Shown here piece by piece: positions 1-6,054 of a stretch of DNA of 6,807 bases. The notes under the pieces are model-generated. The model had not been told where the DNA came from and ran no database searches. It was given only the letters and a program-made list of their open reading frames with translations. Numbering within the stretch: position 1 is the stretch's first letter; every line of letters starts with the position of its first letter. Source of the stretch: an uncultured cyanobacterium. Lineage in GTDB: Bacteria; Cyanobacteriota; Cyanobacteriia; PCC-6307; Cyanobiaceae. Position numbers and translations under genes: made by a program. The DNA lies in contig CAIOXF010000371.1 of the NCBI GenBank assembly GCA_903862155.1, positions 1 to 6,807 on the forward strand, read 5' to 3'.

Positions 1-669
1 CTGGGTGCGCTGGACCGTTACCGGTGGCAGCCCCTTGGCGGCCAGGGCCTTCTGGAAGATCGCGGTTTCGGCGGTGCTGTAGGCGTCGTCTTGCGCGAAG
101 AACACCGCCACCCGCCGGATCGAGGGATCGCGGCGCAGGGCCTCATCCAGGGAGAGCGGCGCGATCACCGAGCTCTGGGCCGACACGCGGCTGATGAAGT
201 GCCCGATCTGGGGAATGCCTTTGGCCGTGTTGGAGGGGGCCACCACCGGCACGCCGCGGCGCTGGGCGATCGGATCGGCCGCAAACGCCTGCTGCGAGAG
301 CGTGGGGCCGATCAGGGCGACGGCGCCCCGGTTGATCATCAGGTTGAAGGCGGCGATGGCGGTGGCCTCATCGCTGCCCCCGTCTTCCAGTTGCAGGCTG
401 AGCGGGCGCTGGGTGAGCTGCTGCTTTGCCCATTGCTGCGCCAGGTTGATACCAAGGCGCTGGTCTTGGCCGTAGAGATTGGCGTTGCCCGTCAGGGCGA
501 TCACGGCGCCGATGGTGAGAGCCCCGCCCGGGCTGCCTGCCCGTGGCAGAGCCTTGGCCGCACGGTCGGCCTGCTGGCCGAGCAACGCCAGGCTGCCCAC
601 ACCTCCTGCCAGCAAGGCGGCGAGCCGCAGGGCTCCCCGCTGCCGGCGCTGCAGGTGTGGTGCGTTCAC
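1..669 (-). CDS. ABC transporter substrate-binding protein, branched-chain amino acid (LivK-like) type, 3' end outside window
   Basis: This is the N-terminal 223 residues of a periplasmic solute receptor; the reading frame stays open to the left edge. The start is a GTG at 669, the only plausible start after the hemL stop 22 nt upstream. Residues 1-40 look like a signal peptide: an Arg-rich start (QRRQRG), a hydrophobic stretch around residues 13-31 (LRLAALLAGGVGSLALLG) and a possible signal peptidase I site AKA near 38-40. There is no lipobox cysteine. The mature part opens with LTIGAVIALTGNANLYGQDQ (51-70), the usual first strand and ligand loop of type I periplasmic-binding folds. It continues with INRGAVALIGPTLSQQAFA (112-130), PVVAPSNTAKGIP (141-153) and RRVAVFFAQDDAYSTA (185-200), all typical of the Leu/Ile/Val receptor family. 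Known members feed amino acids, urea or amides to an ABC importer; the ligand here cannot be read. No permease or ATPase gene is in view. It is probably cotranscribed with hemL. Family is fairly certain, substrate unknown. Confidence 0.85.
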   Translation of the reverse strand, partial: MNAPHLQRRQRGALRLAALLAGGVGSLALLGQQADRAAKALPRAGSPGGALTIGAVIALTGNANLYGQDQRLGINLAQQWAKQQLTQRPLSLQLEDGGSDEATAIAAFNLMINRGAVALIGPTLSQQAFAADPIAQRRGVPVVAPSNTAKGIPQIGHFISRVSAQSSVIAPLSLDEALRRDPSIRRVAVFFAQDDAYSTAETAIFQKALAAKGLPPVTVQRTQ

Positions 670-691
670 GTGACTTGGACCTGCCCCCTGA

Positions 692-2008
692 TCAGGCGAT
701 GGCGGCGAAGCACTCGCGGAAGGCAGCGATCGTGGCGTCGATGTCTTCGTCGGAGTGGGCCAGGGAGGTGAAGCCCGCCTCGAAGGCGCTGGGGGCGAGG
801 TACACGCCGCGCTCGAGCATGGCGCGGTGGAGCTTGCCGAACCGCACGGTGTCGGCGGCCTTGGCCTCCTCGAAGTTCCGCACCGGCCCCTCGCAGAGGA
901 AGAAGCCAAACATCGCGCTGATCGAGCCGCCGGTGATCGGCAGGCCCGCACTGCGCGCGGCCTCCTGGATGCCGTCGCTGAGGCGCTTGGTGATCGCCTC
1001 CAGGCGTTCGTAGGTGCCGGGCTGCTTCAGCAGCTGCAGGGTCTTGATCCCGGCGGTCATCGCCAGCGGATTGCCGCTCAGGGTGCCGGCCTGATACATC
1101 GGGCCGGCCGGGGCCACCATCGCCATGATCTCTGCCCGGCCGCCGTAGGCGCCCACCGGCAGGCCGCCGCCGATCACCTTGCCCATGGTGGTGAGGTCGG
1201 GGGTGATGCCGAACTTGGCCTGGGCGCCGCCGTAGCTGATGCGGAAGCCCGTCATGACCTCGTCGAACACCAGCAGGGCGCCGTTCTCCTTCGTGAGTTC
1301 GCGAATCCCCTCCAGGAAGCCCGGCACCGGCGGGATGAAGCCGGCATTGCCCACCACGGGCTCCAGGATCACGCCGGCAATCTCACCGGGGTTCTCGGCG
1401 AAGAGCTTCTTCACCGCCTCCAGGTCGTTGTAAGGGGCGGTGAGGGTGCTGGCAGCGGTGGTGCGGGGCACGCCAGGGGAGTCGGGCAGGCCGAGGGTGG
1501 CGACCCCCGAACCGGCCTTCACCAGGAACATGTCGGCGTGACCGTGGTAGCAGCCCTCGAACTTGATGATCTTTTCTCGACCGGTGAAGGCGCGCATGAG
1601 GCGCAGCACCGACATGCACGCCTCGGTGCCGCTGTTAACGAAGCGCACCATCTCCACCGACGGCACGGCGTCGATCACCATCTCGGCGAGCTGATTTTCC
1701 AGAACGCAGGGGGCGCCGAAGCTGGTGCCCTTGTCGAGGGCCTCATGCAGGGCGGAGAGCACCTCGGGGTGGGCATGGCCGCAGATGGCTGGGCCCCAGC
1801 TGCCGATGTAATCGATGTAGCGGTTGCCGTCCACATCCCAGGCGTAGGCGCCCTTCACCCGGTCGAAGACCACGGGTTCACCGCCCACCGAGCGGAAGGC
1901 CCGCACGGGGGAGCTCACGCCACCCGGCATCAGTGTCTGGGCGGCGCTGAAGATTTCCTTGGAGCGCGTGGTGGTGTGAGCGGGAGCCGAAACGGGAGCC
2001 GAGGTCAA
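692..2008 (-). CDS. hemL: Glutamate-1-semialdehyde 2,1-aminomutase
   Basis: This is the PLP enzyme of the C5 pathway that converts glutamate-1-semialdehyde to 5-aminolevulinate, the precursor of chlorophyll, haem and bilins; it is cytosolic. It spans 438 residues from a TTG start at 2008, close to the roughly 430 usual in cyanobacteria. Visible family blocks are LMPGGVSSPVRAF (26-38), YIGSWGPAICGHAHPEV (67-83), FVNSGTEACMSVLRL (123-137), the PLP-contact region KFEGCYHGHAD (149-159), LLVFDEVMTGFR (245-256) and TTMGKVIGGGLPVGAYGG (273-290). K277 is the Schiff-base lysine, matching K273 of the studied Synechococcus enzyme with a short N-terminal offset. The frame stays open upstream to 2119, but those 37 residues have no family resemblance and would run into the divergent glcD gene. 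TTG followed by TSAPVS and a nearby GGA is the more credible start. No catalytic residue appears to be missing. The next gene on the same strand begins 22 nt after the stop. Confidence 0.96.
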   Translation of the reverse strand: MTSAPVSAPAHTTTRSKEIFSAAQTLMPGGVSSPVRAFRSVGGEPVVFDRVKGAYAWDVDGNRYIDYIGSWGPAICGHAHPEVLSALHEALDKGTSFGAPCVLENQLAEMVIDAVPSVEMVRFVNSGTEACMSVLRLMRAFTGREKIIKFEGCYHGHADMFLVKAGSGVATLGLPDSPGVPRTTAASTLTAPYNDLEAVKKLFAENPGEIAGVILEPVVGNAGFIPPVPGFLEGIRELTKENGALLVFDEVMTGFRISYGGAQAKFGITPDLTTMGKVIGGGLPVGAYGGRAEIMAMVAPAGPMYQAGTLSGNPLAMTAGIKTLQLLKQPGTYERLEAITKRLSDGIQEAARSAGLPITGGSISAMFGFFLCEGPVRNFEEAKAADTVRFGKLHRAMLERGVYLAPSAFEAGFTSLAHSDEDIDATIAAFRECFAAIA

Positions 2009-2055
2009 GGCGTGATCCGCAGACGGGAGTGAAAACCGCGCCCATCCTGACCCAG

Positions 2056-2068
2056 AGTTGGCCCAACT
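2056..2068. promoter_or_regulatory. Palindrome in the hemL-glcD divergent intergenic region (candidate operator)
   Basis: The 79 nt between the two start codons (2009-2087) must hold promoters or leaders for both genes, unless transcripts start further away. Within it lies AGTTGGCCCAACT, perfect 6-nt arms around one central base. It sits 20 nt before the glcD ATG and 48 nt before the hemL TTG, a position suited to control of both. About one or two such palindromes are expected by chance in a window this size, so the location is the only argument. I could not pick out convincing -35/-10 pairs on either strand. Confidence 0.22.
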
Positions 2069-2087
2069 AGAGCCCCGCCTCCACGTC

Positions 2088-3581
2088 ATGGCCACCGGCC
2101 AGTCCCCCTCCGCCACCAACTGGCCAGCCCTGGAGCGGCAGCTGCGCCGCCTGCTGCCCCCCCGGGCGGTGGTGGCGGCCCGTCAGGAGCTGCTGGCTTA
2201 CGACTGCGACGGCCTCACCCTCGATCGCCACCAGCCGCCCTTGGTGGTACTGCCTGAAACCACCGAGCAGGTGGCGGCGGTGGTGCGCCTGTGTCACAGC
2301 GAAGGGGTGTCGTTCGTGGCTCGGGGCAGTGGCACGGGGCTATCGGGCGGCGCGGTGGCCGAGCAGGAGGCCTTGGTGATTGCCACCAGCCGCATGCGCG
2401 CGATCCTCTCGATTGATCTGCCGAACCGGCGGGTGGTGGTGCAGCCCGGCGTGATCAATAGCTGGGTGACGCGGGCCGTGGCCGGCGATGGCTTCTATTA
2501 CGCGCCGGATCCATCCAGCCAGGTGGCTTGCAGCATCGGCGGCAACGTGGCCGAGAACTCCGGCGGCGTGCACTGCCTCAAATACGGCGTGACCAGCAAT
2601 CACGTGCTGGCGTTGGAGGTGGTGCTGCCCGACGGCACGATCACCCAGCTGGGCGGCCAGCTCGATGAGATGCCCGAGCTGGATCTGCGCGGCGCCTTCA
2701 TCGGCAGCGAGGGCACCCTGGGCATCGCCACGGCCGTCACCCTGCGACTGCTGCAGGCTCCCCAGAGCGTGGCGGTGCTGCTGGCCGATTTCACCTCGAT
2801 GGAGGCGGCGGGTGAGGCGGTGCGGCTGGTGACGGCCGCGGGCGTCCTGCCGGCCGGGATGGAAATGATGGATCGACTCACGATCGAGGCGGTCGACGAC
2901 TACTTCGGCCGCGATGAATACCCCCGTGATGCGGCGGCGGTGCTGCTAATTGAGCTCGACGGCCAGGAGCGGGAGGTGGCGGCCGCCGTGACCCTGGCCA
3001 CCGAGCTGTGTCACCAGGCCGGTGCCCGGGCCGTGCGCCAGGCCCTCGATCCCGAAGAGCGGGCCCTGCTGTGGAAGGGCCGCAAGAGCGCCATCTCAGC
3101 CCTGGGTCGCAGCTATCCCAGCTACTACCTCCAAGACGGCGTGGTGCCGCGCAGCGCGCTGCCGAAAGTGCTGGCGGCGATTGAAGAACTCAGCGCCCGC
3201 GAAGGCCTGCCGGTGGCCAACGTGTTTCACGCCGGCGACGGCAACCTGCACCCGTTGATCCTCTACCGGGATGGCGAGCCGGGCATCCGCGAGCGGGTGA
3301 AGCTGCTGGGGGCCGAAATCCTGCGGCTGTGTGTGGAGGCGGGCGGCAGCATCACCGGGGAGCACGGGGTGGGCAGCGACAAGCGCTGCTATCTCGACTG
3401 GATGTACGGCCCCGACGACCTGGCCACCCAGAAACTGCTGCGCCAGGCCCTCGATCCCTACGGGCTGGCCAACCCCGGCAAGCTGTTCCCCACCCCGCGC
3501 ACCTGCGCCGAATCGGCCCGGCGGGTGCAGGTGCTCAAGGCGGAAGGTGTGGTGCTGCCGGAAGAGGCCGTGGTGGTGTGA
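2088..3581 (+). CDS. glcD: Glycolate oxidase/dehydrogenase FAD-binding subunit GlcD
   Basis: This is an FAD-linked 2-hydroxyacid dehydrogenase of the GlcD/D-lactate dehydrogenase (VAO/PCMH) family. In cyanobacteria such proteins oxidise glycolate from photorespiration to glyoxylate, normally passing electrons through an iron-sulfur partner to the quinone pool. The 497 residues match the family length. The FAD_binding_4 domain covers about 50-188, with PPLVVLPETTEQV (50-62), GSGTGLSGGAV (80-90), PDPSSQVACSIGGNVAENSG (140-159) and GSEGTLGI (206-213). The C-terminal FAD-oxidase domain covers about 225-467, with the active-site blocks HAGDGNLHPL (381-390) and GEHGVGSDK (424-432) and the closing NPGKLFP (462-468). 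I chose the ATG at 2088. An in-frame TTG at 2058 would add ten residues of no family character and overlap the candidate operator. No Shine-Dalgarno sequence is obvious. No glcE or glcF is in the window. D-lactate as substrate cannot be excluded from sequence alone. Confidence 0.93.
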   Translation: MATGQSPSATNWPALERQLRRLLPPRAVVAARQELLAYDCDGLTLDRHQPPLVVLPETTEQVAAVVRLCHSEGVSFVARGSGTGLSGGAVAEQEALVIATSRMRAILSIDLPNRRVVVQPGVINSWVTRAVAGDGFYYAPDPSSQVACSIGGNVAENSGGVHCLKYGVTSNHVLALEVVLPDGTITQLGGQLDEMPELDLRGAFIGSEGTLGIATAVTLRLLQAPQSVAVLLADFTSMEAAGEAVRLVTAAGVLPAGMEMMDRLTIEAVDDYFGRDEYPRDAAAVLLIELDGQEREVAAAVTLATELCHQAGARAVRQALDPEERALLWKGRKSAISALGRSYPSYYLQDGVVPRSALPKVLAAIEELSAREGLPVANVFHAGDGNLHPLILYRDGEPGIRERVKLLGAEILRLCVEAGGSITGEHGVGSDKRCYLDWMYGPDDLATQKLLRQALDPYGLANPGKLFPTPRTCAESARRVQVLKAEGVVLPEEAVVV

Positions 3582-3588
3582 GCCGGGT

Positions 3589-3837
3589 TCAGCGCTCGAG
3601 GTTGAGCAACCGGGTGCCGGGGCCTGCGCCCTGCAGGGTGGCCACCTCCTCCATCAGCAGCTGGATCACCTCGTAGCTCACCTCCGGGTGGGCTTTCATC
3701 GCCGCCACGATCCGCTGCACGTCGTCGCTGGTGAGGCCGCCGTGGAGGGCCCGTTGGTGCACCTCGTCCCGAGCCCGCTCAAACACCTGCTGCTGCTCAG
3801 GGGTGAGGGGCTTGGCCCCTGGGCGATGGATCTCCAC
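3589..3837 (-). CDS. Conserved-looking small protein of unknown function (82 aa)
   Basis: I do not recognise a named family. From a GTG start at 3837 the frame gives 82 residues beginning MEIHRPGAKPLTPEQQQVFE. It continues with charged, helix-forming sequence (RARDEVHQRALHGGLTSDDV, 21-40; QRIVAAMKAHPEVSYEVIQL, 41-60) and ends in a looser tail GAGPGTRLLNLER. There is no signal peptide, membrane segment or cysteine, so a small soluble, mainly helical cytosolic protein is likely. The frame is open further upstream into xth, but that extension is Arg-rich and is the antisense-frame translation of coding DNA. GTG at 3837 is therefore preferred, although no clear ribosome-binding site precedes it. 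The gene lies 77 nt downstream of xth on the same strand and could be cotranscribed with it. Its stop is only 7 nt from the convergent glcD stop. The codon use and amphipathic pattern look like a real gene; the function is unknown. Confidence 0.7.
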   Translation of the reverse strand: MEIHRPGAKPLTPEQQQVFERARDEVHQRALHGGLTSDDVQRIVAAMKAHPEVSYEVIQLLMEEVATLQGAGPGTRLLNLER

Positions 3838-3870
3838 GGTGGATCGCGGCAACGGCCTTGATCGCAAGCT

Positions 3871-3890
3871 AGGCAGGGTTTTCGCTGCCT
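3871..3890 (-). other. Short inverted repeat between xth and the 82-aa gene
   Basis: AGGCAG and CTGCCT form a perfect 6-bp stem around an 8-nt loop, about 25 nt downstream of the xth stop on the minus strand. No T-run follows it, so it is a poor intrinsic terminator. It could be a processing or attenuation hairpin between two cotranscribed genes, or chance. The same gap carries the direct repeat TCGCTGC at 3882-3888 and 3901-3907 (19-nt period). Confidence 0.18.
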
Positions 3891-3914
3891 TCAGTTCGGG
3901 TCGCTGCTCCCTAA

Positions 3915-4736
3915 TCAGAGCCAGTCGTCGGCTTCTTCCCCGTCGTCTGGCGGCCAGGCCAGGTTCACCACCACCGGCGTGTGGTCGCTGGGTTGCACGT
4001 TGCCGCGCGGGCCCCGGTCGATCACACAGCCGGTGGCGCATTCCGCCAGCTCCTCACTCAAATAGATGTGATCGATGCGCCAGCCCCGGTCGTTGTCCCA
4101 GGCGCCGGTGCGGTAGTCCCACCAGCTCCAGTGGCCCGCCTCCTGTTCGAACAGCCGGAACGCATCCACCAGCCGCTCACCCAGCACCTCGCGCAGGGCT
4201 GAACGCTCGGCTTCGCTGGCCATGATCCCGCCCGTTAATCGCTCGGGGTCGTAGAGGTCGCGGGCCTCGGGGCCGATGTTGAAGTCGCCCACCATGCAGA
4301 GCGGATCGGCCTGCTCCTCCTGGGCCTCCAGGTAGCGCTTCAGGCAGCTCAGCCACTCGAGCTTGTAGCCGTATTTGTCGCTGGTGAGGGAGCTGCCGTT
4401 GGGCACATAGAGGTTGAGCACCCGCACCCCTTCCACCAGGGCGCTGATCACCCGTTTCTGGTCGCTCAGTGCACCAGCGTCCGGCAGCAGCGCGCCGAAG
4501 CCGATCTGCACGTCCTCCATCGGCAGCCGGCTGAGGATCGCCACGCCGTTGTAGGCCTTCTGGCCGCTGATGGCCGTGGCGTAGCCCAGCTCCTGGAAGG
4601 CCGCGTGGGGAAACAGCTCATCGGCCACCTTGGTTTCCTGCAGGCAGAGCACGTCGGGCTGGTCGTGCTGGAGCCAGGCCACCACCTGATCCAGCCGGGT
4701 GCGCACCGAGTTCACGTTCCAGGTGGCGATGCGCAT
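3915..4736 (-). CDS. xth: Exodeoxyribonuclease III (AP endonuclease, ExoIII family)
   Basis: This is an Mg-dependent nuclease of the endonuclease/exonuclease/phosphatase superfamily. Characterised family members cleave DNA at abasic sites and remove 3' blocking groups in base-excision repair. The 273 residues from the ATG at 4736 fit the family (E. coli ExoIII is 268). The characteristic residues are in register with E. coli: N7 in MRIATWNVNS, E34 in LQETK, the tyrosine of NLYVPNGSS (Y110), D151 and N153 in GDFNIGPEARDL, the WSWWDYR block (203-209), D222 in WRIDHIYL, and D251-H252 in PSDHTPVVV. An upstream in-frame ATG at 4763 would add nine residues, but MRIATWN is the normal family N-terminus. 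The C-terminus ends in an acidic tail (PPDDGEEADDWL) not needed for catalysis. It diverges from the exported-protein gene across 80 nt and precedes the 82-aa gene on the same strand. No strong Shine-Dalgarno is seen. Confidence 0.95.
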   Translation of the reverse strand: MRIATWNVNSVRTRLDQVVAWLQHDQPDVLCLQETKVADELFPHAAFQELGYATAISGQKAYNGVAILSRLPMEDVQIGFGALLPDAGALSDQKRVISALVEGVRVLNLYVPNGSSLTSDKYGYKLEWLSCLKRYLEAQEEQADPLCMVGDFNIGPEARDLYDPERLTGGIMASEAERSALREVLGERLVDAFRLFEQEAGHWSWWDYRTGAWDNDRGWRIDHIYLSEELAECATGCVIDRGPRGNVQPSDHTPVVVNLAWPPDDGEEADDWL

Positions 4737-4816
4737 GGGCAACCAGGGTTGGGGCAATGGCACCTAGCATCAGTGAGCCGGTCTGCCCCCCCTGATCCGG
4801 ATCTCCGGCATTCGCC
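4737..4816. promoter_or_regulatory. Divergent intergenic region between xth and the exported-protein gene
   Basis: These 80 nt separate two divergent start codons, so promoters for both genes are expected here. It contains a C-rich run around 4786-4792 and the perfect 10-bp palindrome GATCCGGATC at 4794-4803, 13 nt before the downstream ATG. Ten-base palindromes are common by chance in a window of this length. A TAGCAT near 4765 could act as a weak -10 element, but no fitting -35 is seen. The assignment rests on gene orientation, not on recognised motifs. Confidence 0.3.
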
Positions 4817-5176
4817 ATGGCCTTCTCCAAGCTGTCGCTCTCTGCAGCCCTGGTGGCTGCTCCCCTGATCGGAGCGGCCCTGCTGGGGCAGCCCGCTCTG
4901 GCCCAGCAGCAGGGCTACGGGCAAACCCTCGGCACCGGCCAACAGGAGCGCGAAATCAATTTCGGTTCGGGGCCAAACCGCAGCAGTGGCGGCATCCTCG
5001 ACAGCACCAACCCCATCGACCTGATGAACAAGCTGCGTCGGGGTACGGCCATGGACGACGCCACCCCGCCCGGCGACGCCATCGATGCTGCGCTCAATGA
5101 CTACCACCACCAGGCTGGGGGCTCGACGGCAACGAAGCCGGGATCTCCTTCGAGCCTTGTGAAGCCTGTCCAGTAG
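4817..5176 (+). CDS. Small exported protein of unknown function (119 aa)
   Basis: I do not recognise a named family. The 119 residues open with a clear Sec signal peptide: MAFSKLSLS, a hydrophobic core (AALVAAPLIGAALLG, 10-24) and a signal peptidase I site QPALA|QQQ after residue 29. The mature protein would be about 90 residues in the periplasm or outside the cell. It has a Gln/Gly-rich linker (30-60), then a dense, conserved-looking block at 65-96. That block contains NPIDLMNKLRRGTAMDD (65-81), TPPGDAIDAAL (83-93) and NDY, with alternating charged and hydrophobic residues. The last 27 or so residues (HHQAGGSTATKPGSPSSL onward) are low-complexity. There is no cysteine, lipobox or second membrane segment. 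The ATG at 4817 is fixed by the signal peptide. The 3' end overlaps the convergent TPR gene by 83 nt, and the overlap covers only the low-complexity tail. The existence of the gene is well supported; its role is unknown. Confidence 0.8.
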   Translation: MAFSKLSLSAALVAAPLIGAALLGQPALAQQQGYGQTLGTGQQEREINFGSGPNRSSGGILDSTNPIDLMNKLRRGTAMDDATPPGDAIDAALNDYHHQAGGSTATKPGSPSSLVKPVQ

Positions 5177-5966
5177 GGCTGCTGGCTGCCTGTTTCGCCC
5201 TTAGGCTCTCCAGCCCCCAGGCGGCGGCCACCTGATCTAGCTGGGCATTGAGCGGCCCGCTGGTGAGCTCTCGCGCCATGGTCAGGGAGTTCTGGGCCGC
5301 GGCGGTGTTCCCCGCTTCCTGTTGCAGCAACGCCCGGGCCAGAAGGGGCCGGGGATCCCGGGGGAAATCAGCAGCCACCTTCATCAGCGTGGCTTCGGCC
5401 TGGGCCCGTTGCCCCTGCTTCTGCTGAATGTTGGCCAGCAGAAGGCCCAGGTTCAGGGCGGCGGGCTTGGGTTTGGGCTTGCTGGCCCGATTCAGGGCGG
5501 CCTGCACCATCGCCTGGGCCTGGTTTCCCCGTCCGCTTTCCAGTTGCAGCAGGGCCATCAGCTGCAGTGCCTCGATTTGATCGGGGTGCAGGGCCAGCAG
5601 CTGGCGCAGTTCCCGCTCGGCGCCGGGGCGGTCGTTCTGCTCGCGCCGCAGCTCGGCTAATAGCAGCCGCAGGTTCCAGCGGTCGGGATGGCGGTCGGCC
5701 AGGGCCTCCAGCAGGCGGGTGGCTTCGGCCTTGCGGTTGAGGGCCACCAGCAGCTCCAGCAGCCGCTGCTGAACAGCCGGACTGGCCTCACCCCGTTGCA
5801 CGGCAGGCAGCAGCTGCTCCACCTGGCGCTCGATCGCGCCCTGGGCATCGCTTGGCCCGCCCCGTTGCAGCTGCCCCAGCCACCAGCCGGCGCCCAGCGC
5901 CAGGGTGGCGATGCCCGCGCCGGCCAGGCCCAGCCACAGGCCGGGACGACGGGGGGCGGAGGGCAT
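5094..5966 (-). CDS. Membrane-anchored tetratricopeptide (TPR) repeat protein
   Basis: This 290-residue protein has a short basic N-terminus (MPSAPRRPG) and one membrane segment at about 10-31 (LWLGLAGAGIATLALGAGWWLG), so the rest probably faces the periplasm or thylakoid lumen, or is tethered at the membrane. A helical repeat array follows. TPR-like units are visible at about 64-97 (QQRLLELLVALNRKAEATRL), 98-131 (RREQNDRPGAERELRQLLALHP), 132-160, 171-203 (GQRAQAEATLMKVAADFPRDP) and 204-236, with the typical G/A-x-x-x-A-x-x pattern and Pro near repeat ends. A lysine/proline spacer (SKPKPKP, 162-168) interrupts the array. The C-terminal 35 residues are Ser/Pro/Gly-rich and lie where the gene overlaps the convergent exported-protein gene. 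TPR domains bind other proteins. The layout resembles CcmI- or PilF-like assembly factors, but no cytochrome-maturation or pilus gene is nearby, so I do not assign one. Confidence 0.85.
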   Translation of the reverse strand: MPSAPRRPGLWLGLAGAGIATLALGAGWWLGQLQRGGPSDAQGAIERQVEQLLPAVQRGEASPAVQQRLLELLVALNRKAEATRLLEALADRHPDRWNLRLLLAELRREQNDRPGAERELRQLLALHPDQIEALQLMALLQLESGRGNQAQAMVQAALNRASKPKPKPAALNLGLLLANIQQKQGQRAQAEATLMKVAADFPRDPRPLLARALLQQEAGNTAAAQNSLTMARELTSGPLNAQLDQVAAAWGLESLRAKQAASSPTGQASQGSKEIPASLPSSPQPGGGSH

Positions 5967-6054
5967 CGGCAGGAGCGGCTGGGTTGTCCAGTCTGCCGCC
6001 AGAGCCCCACTACATTGGCCGTCGGTCCCAGCGGACCGCCCTCCTCCCGAAGCG
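5967..6054. promoter_or_regulatory. Divergent intergenic region with a possible -10 element (TACATT at 6011-6016)
   Basis: These 88 nt separate the divergent TPR and 239-aa genes. TACATT at 6011-6016 matches four of six bases of a -10 box on the plus strand and is one of the few A/T-rich spots in the region. The best -35 candidate, TTGTCC at 5984-5989, gives a 21-nt spacer, which is too long for a standard sigma-70-type promoter. I see no reverse-strand promoter for the TPR gene. Confidence 0.22.

Noticed and set aside
687..696. Palindrome CCTGATCAGG at the hemL stop codon
   Set aside because: About six or seven perfect 10-bp palindromes are expected by chance in this window. It has no T-run and lies partly in coding sequence.
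91..771. Plus-strand open frames opposite the substrate-binding protein gene
   Set aside because: The translations are Arg/Gly/His-rich without structure, while the minus strand reads as a clear periplasmic-binding-fold protein from a GTG at 669.
755..2032. Long plus-strand open frame (425 codons) opposite hemL
   Set aside because: The His/Gly/Ala-rich translation is typical of antisense frames in GC-rich coding DNA, and hemL on the other strand has unambiguous family motifs.
3629..3638. Palindrome CCCTGCAGGG inside the 82-aa gene
   Set aside because: It is within coding sequence, of chance-level length and not followed by a T-run, so it is not a supported terminator for glcD.
5322..5660. 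Plus-strand Gln/Gly/Leu-rich open frame within the TPR gene
   Set aside because: Its composition is the mirror image of Ala/Leu/Gln-rich TPR codons; it has no independent start signal or domain.
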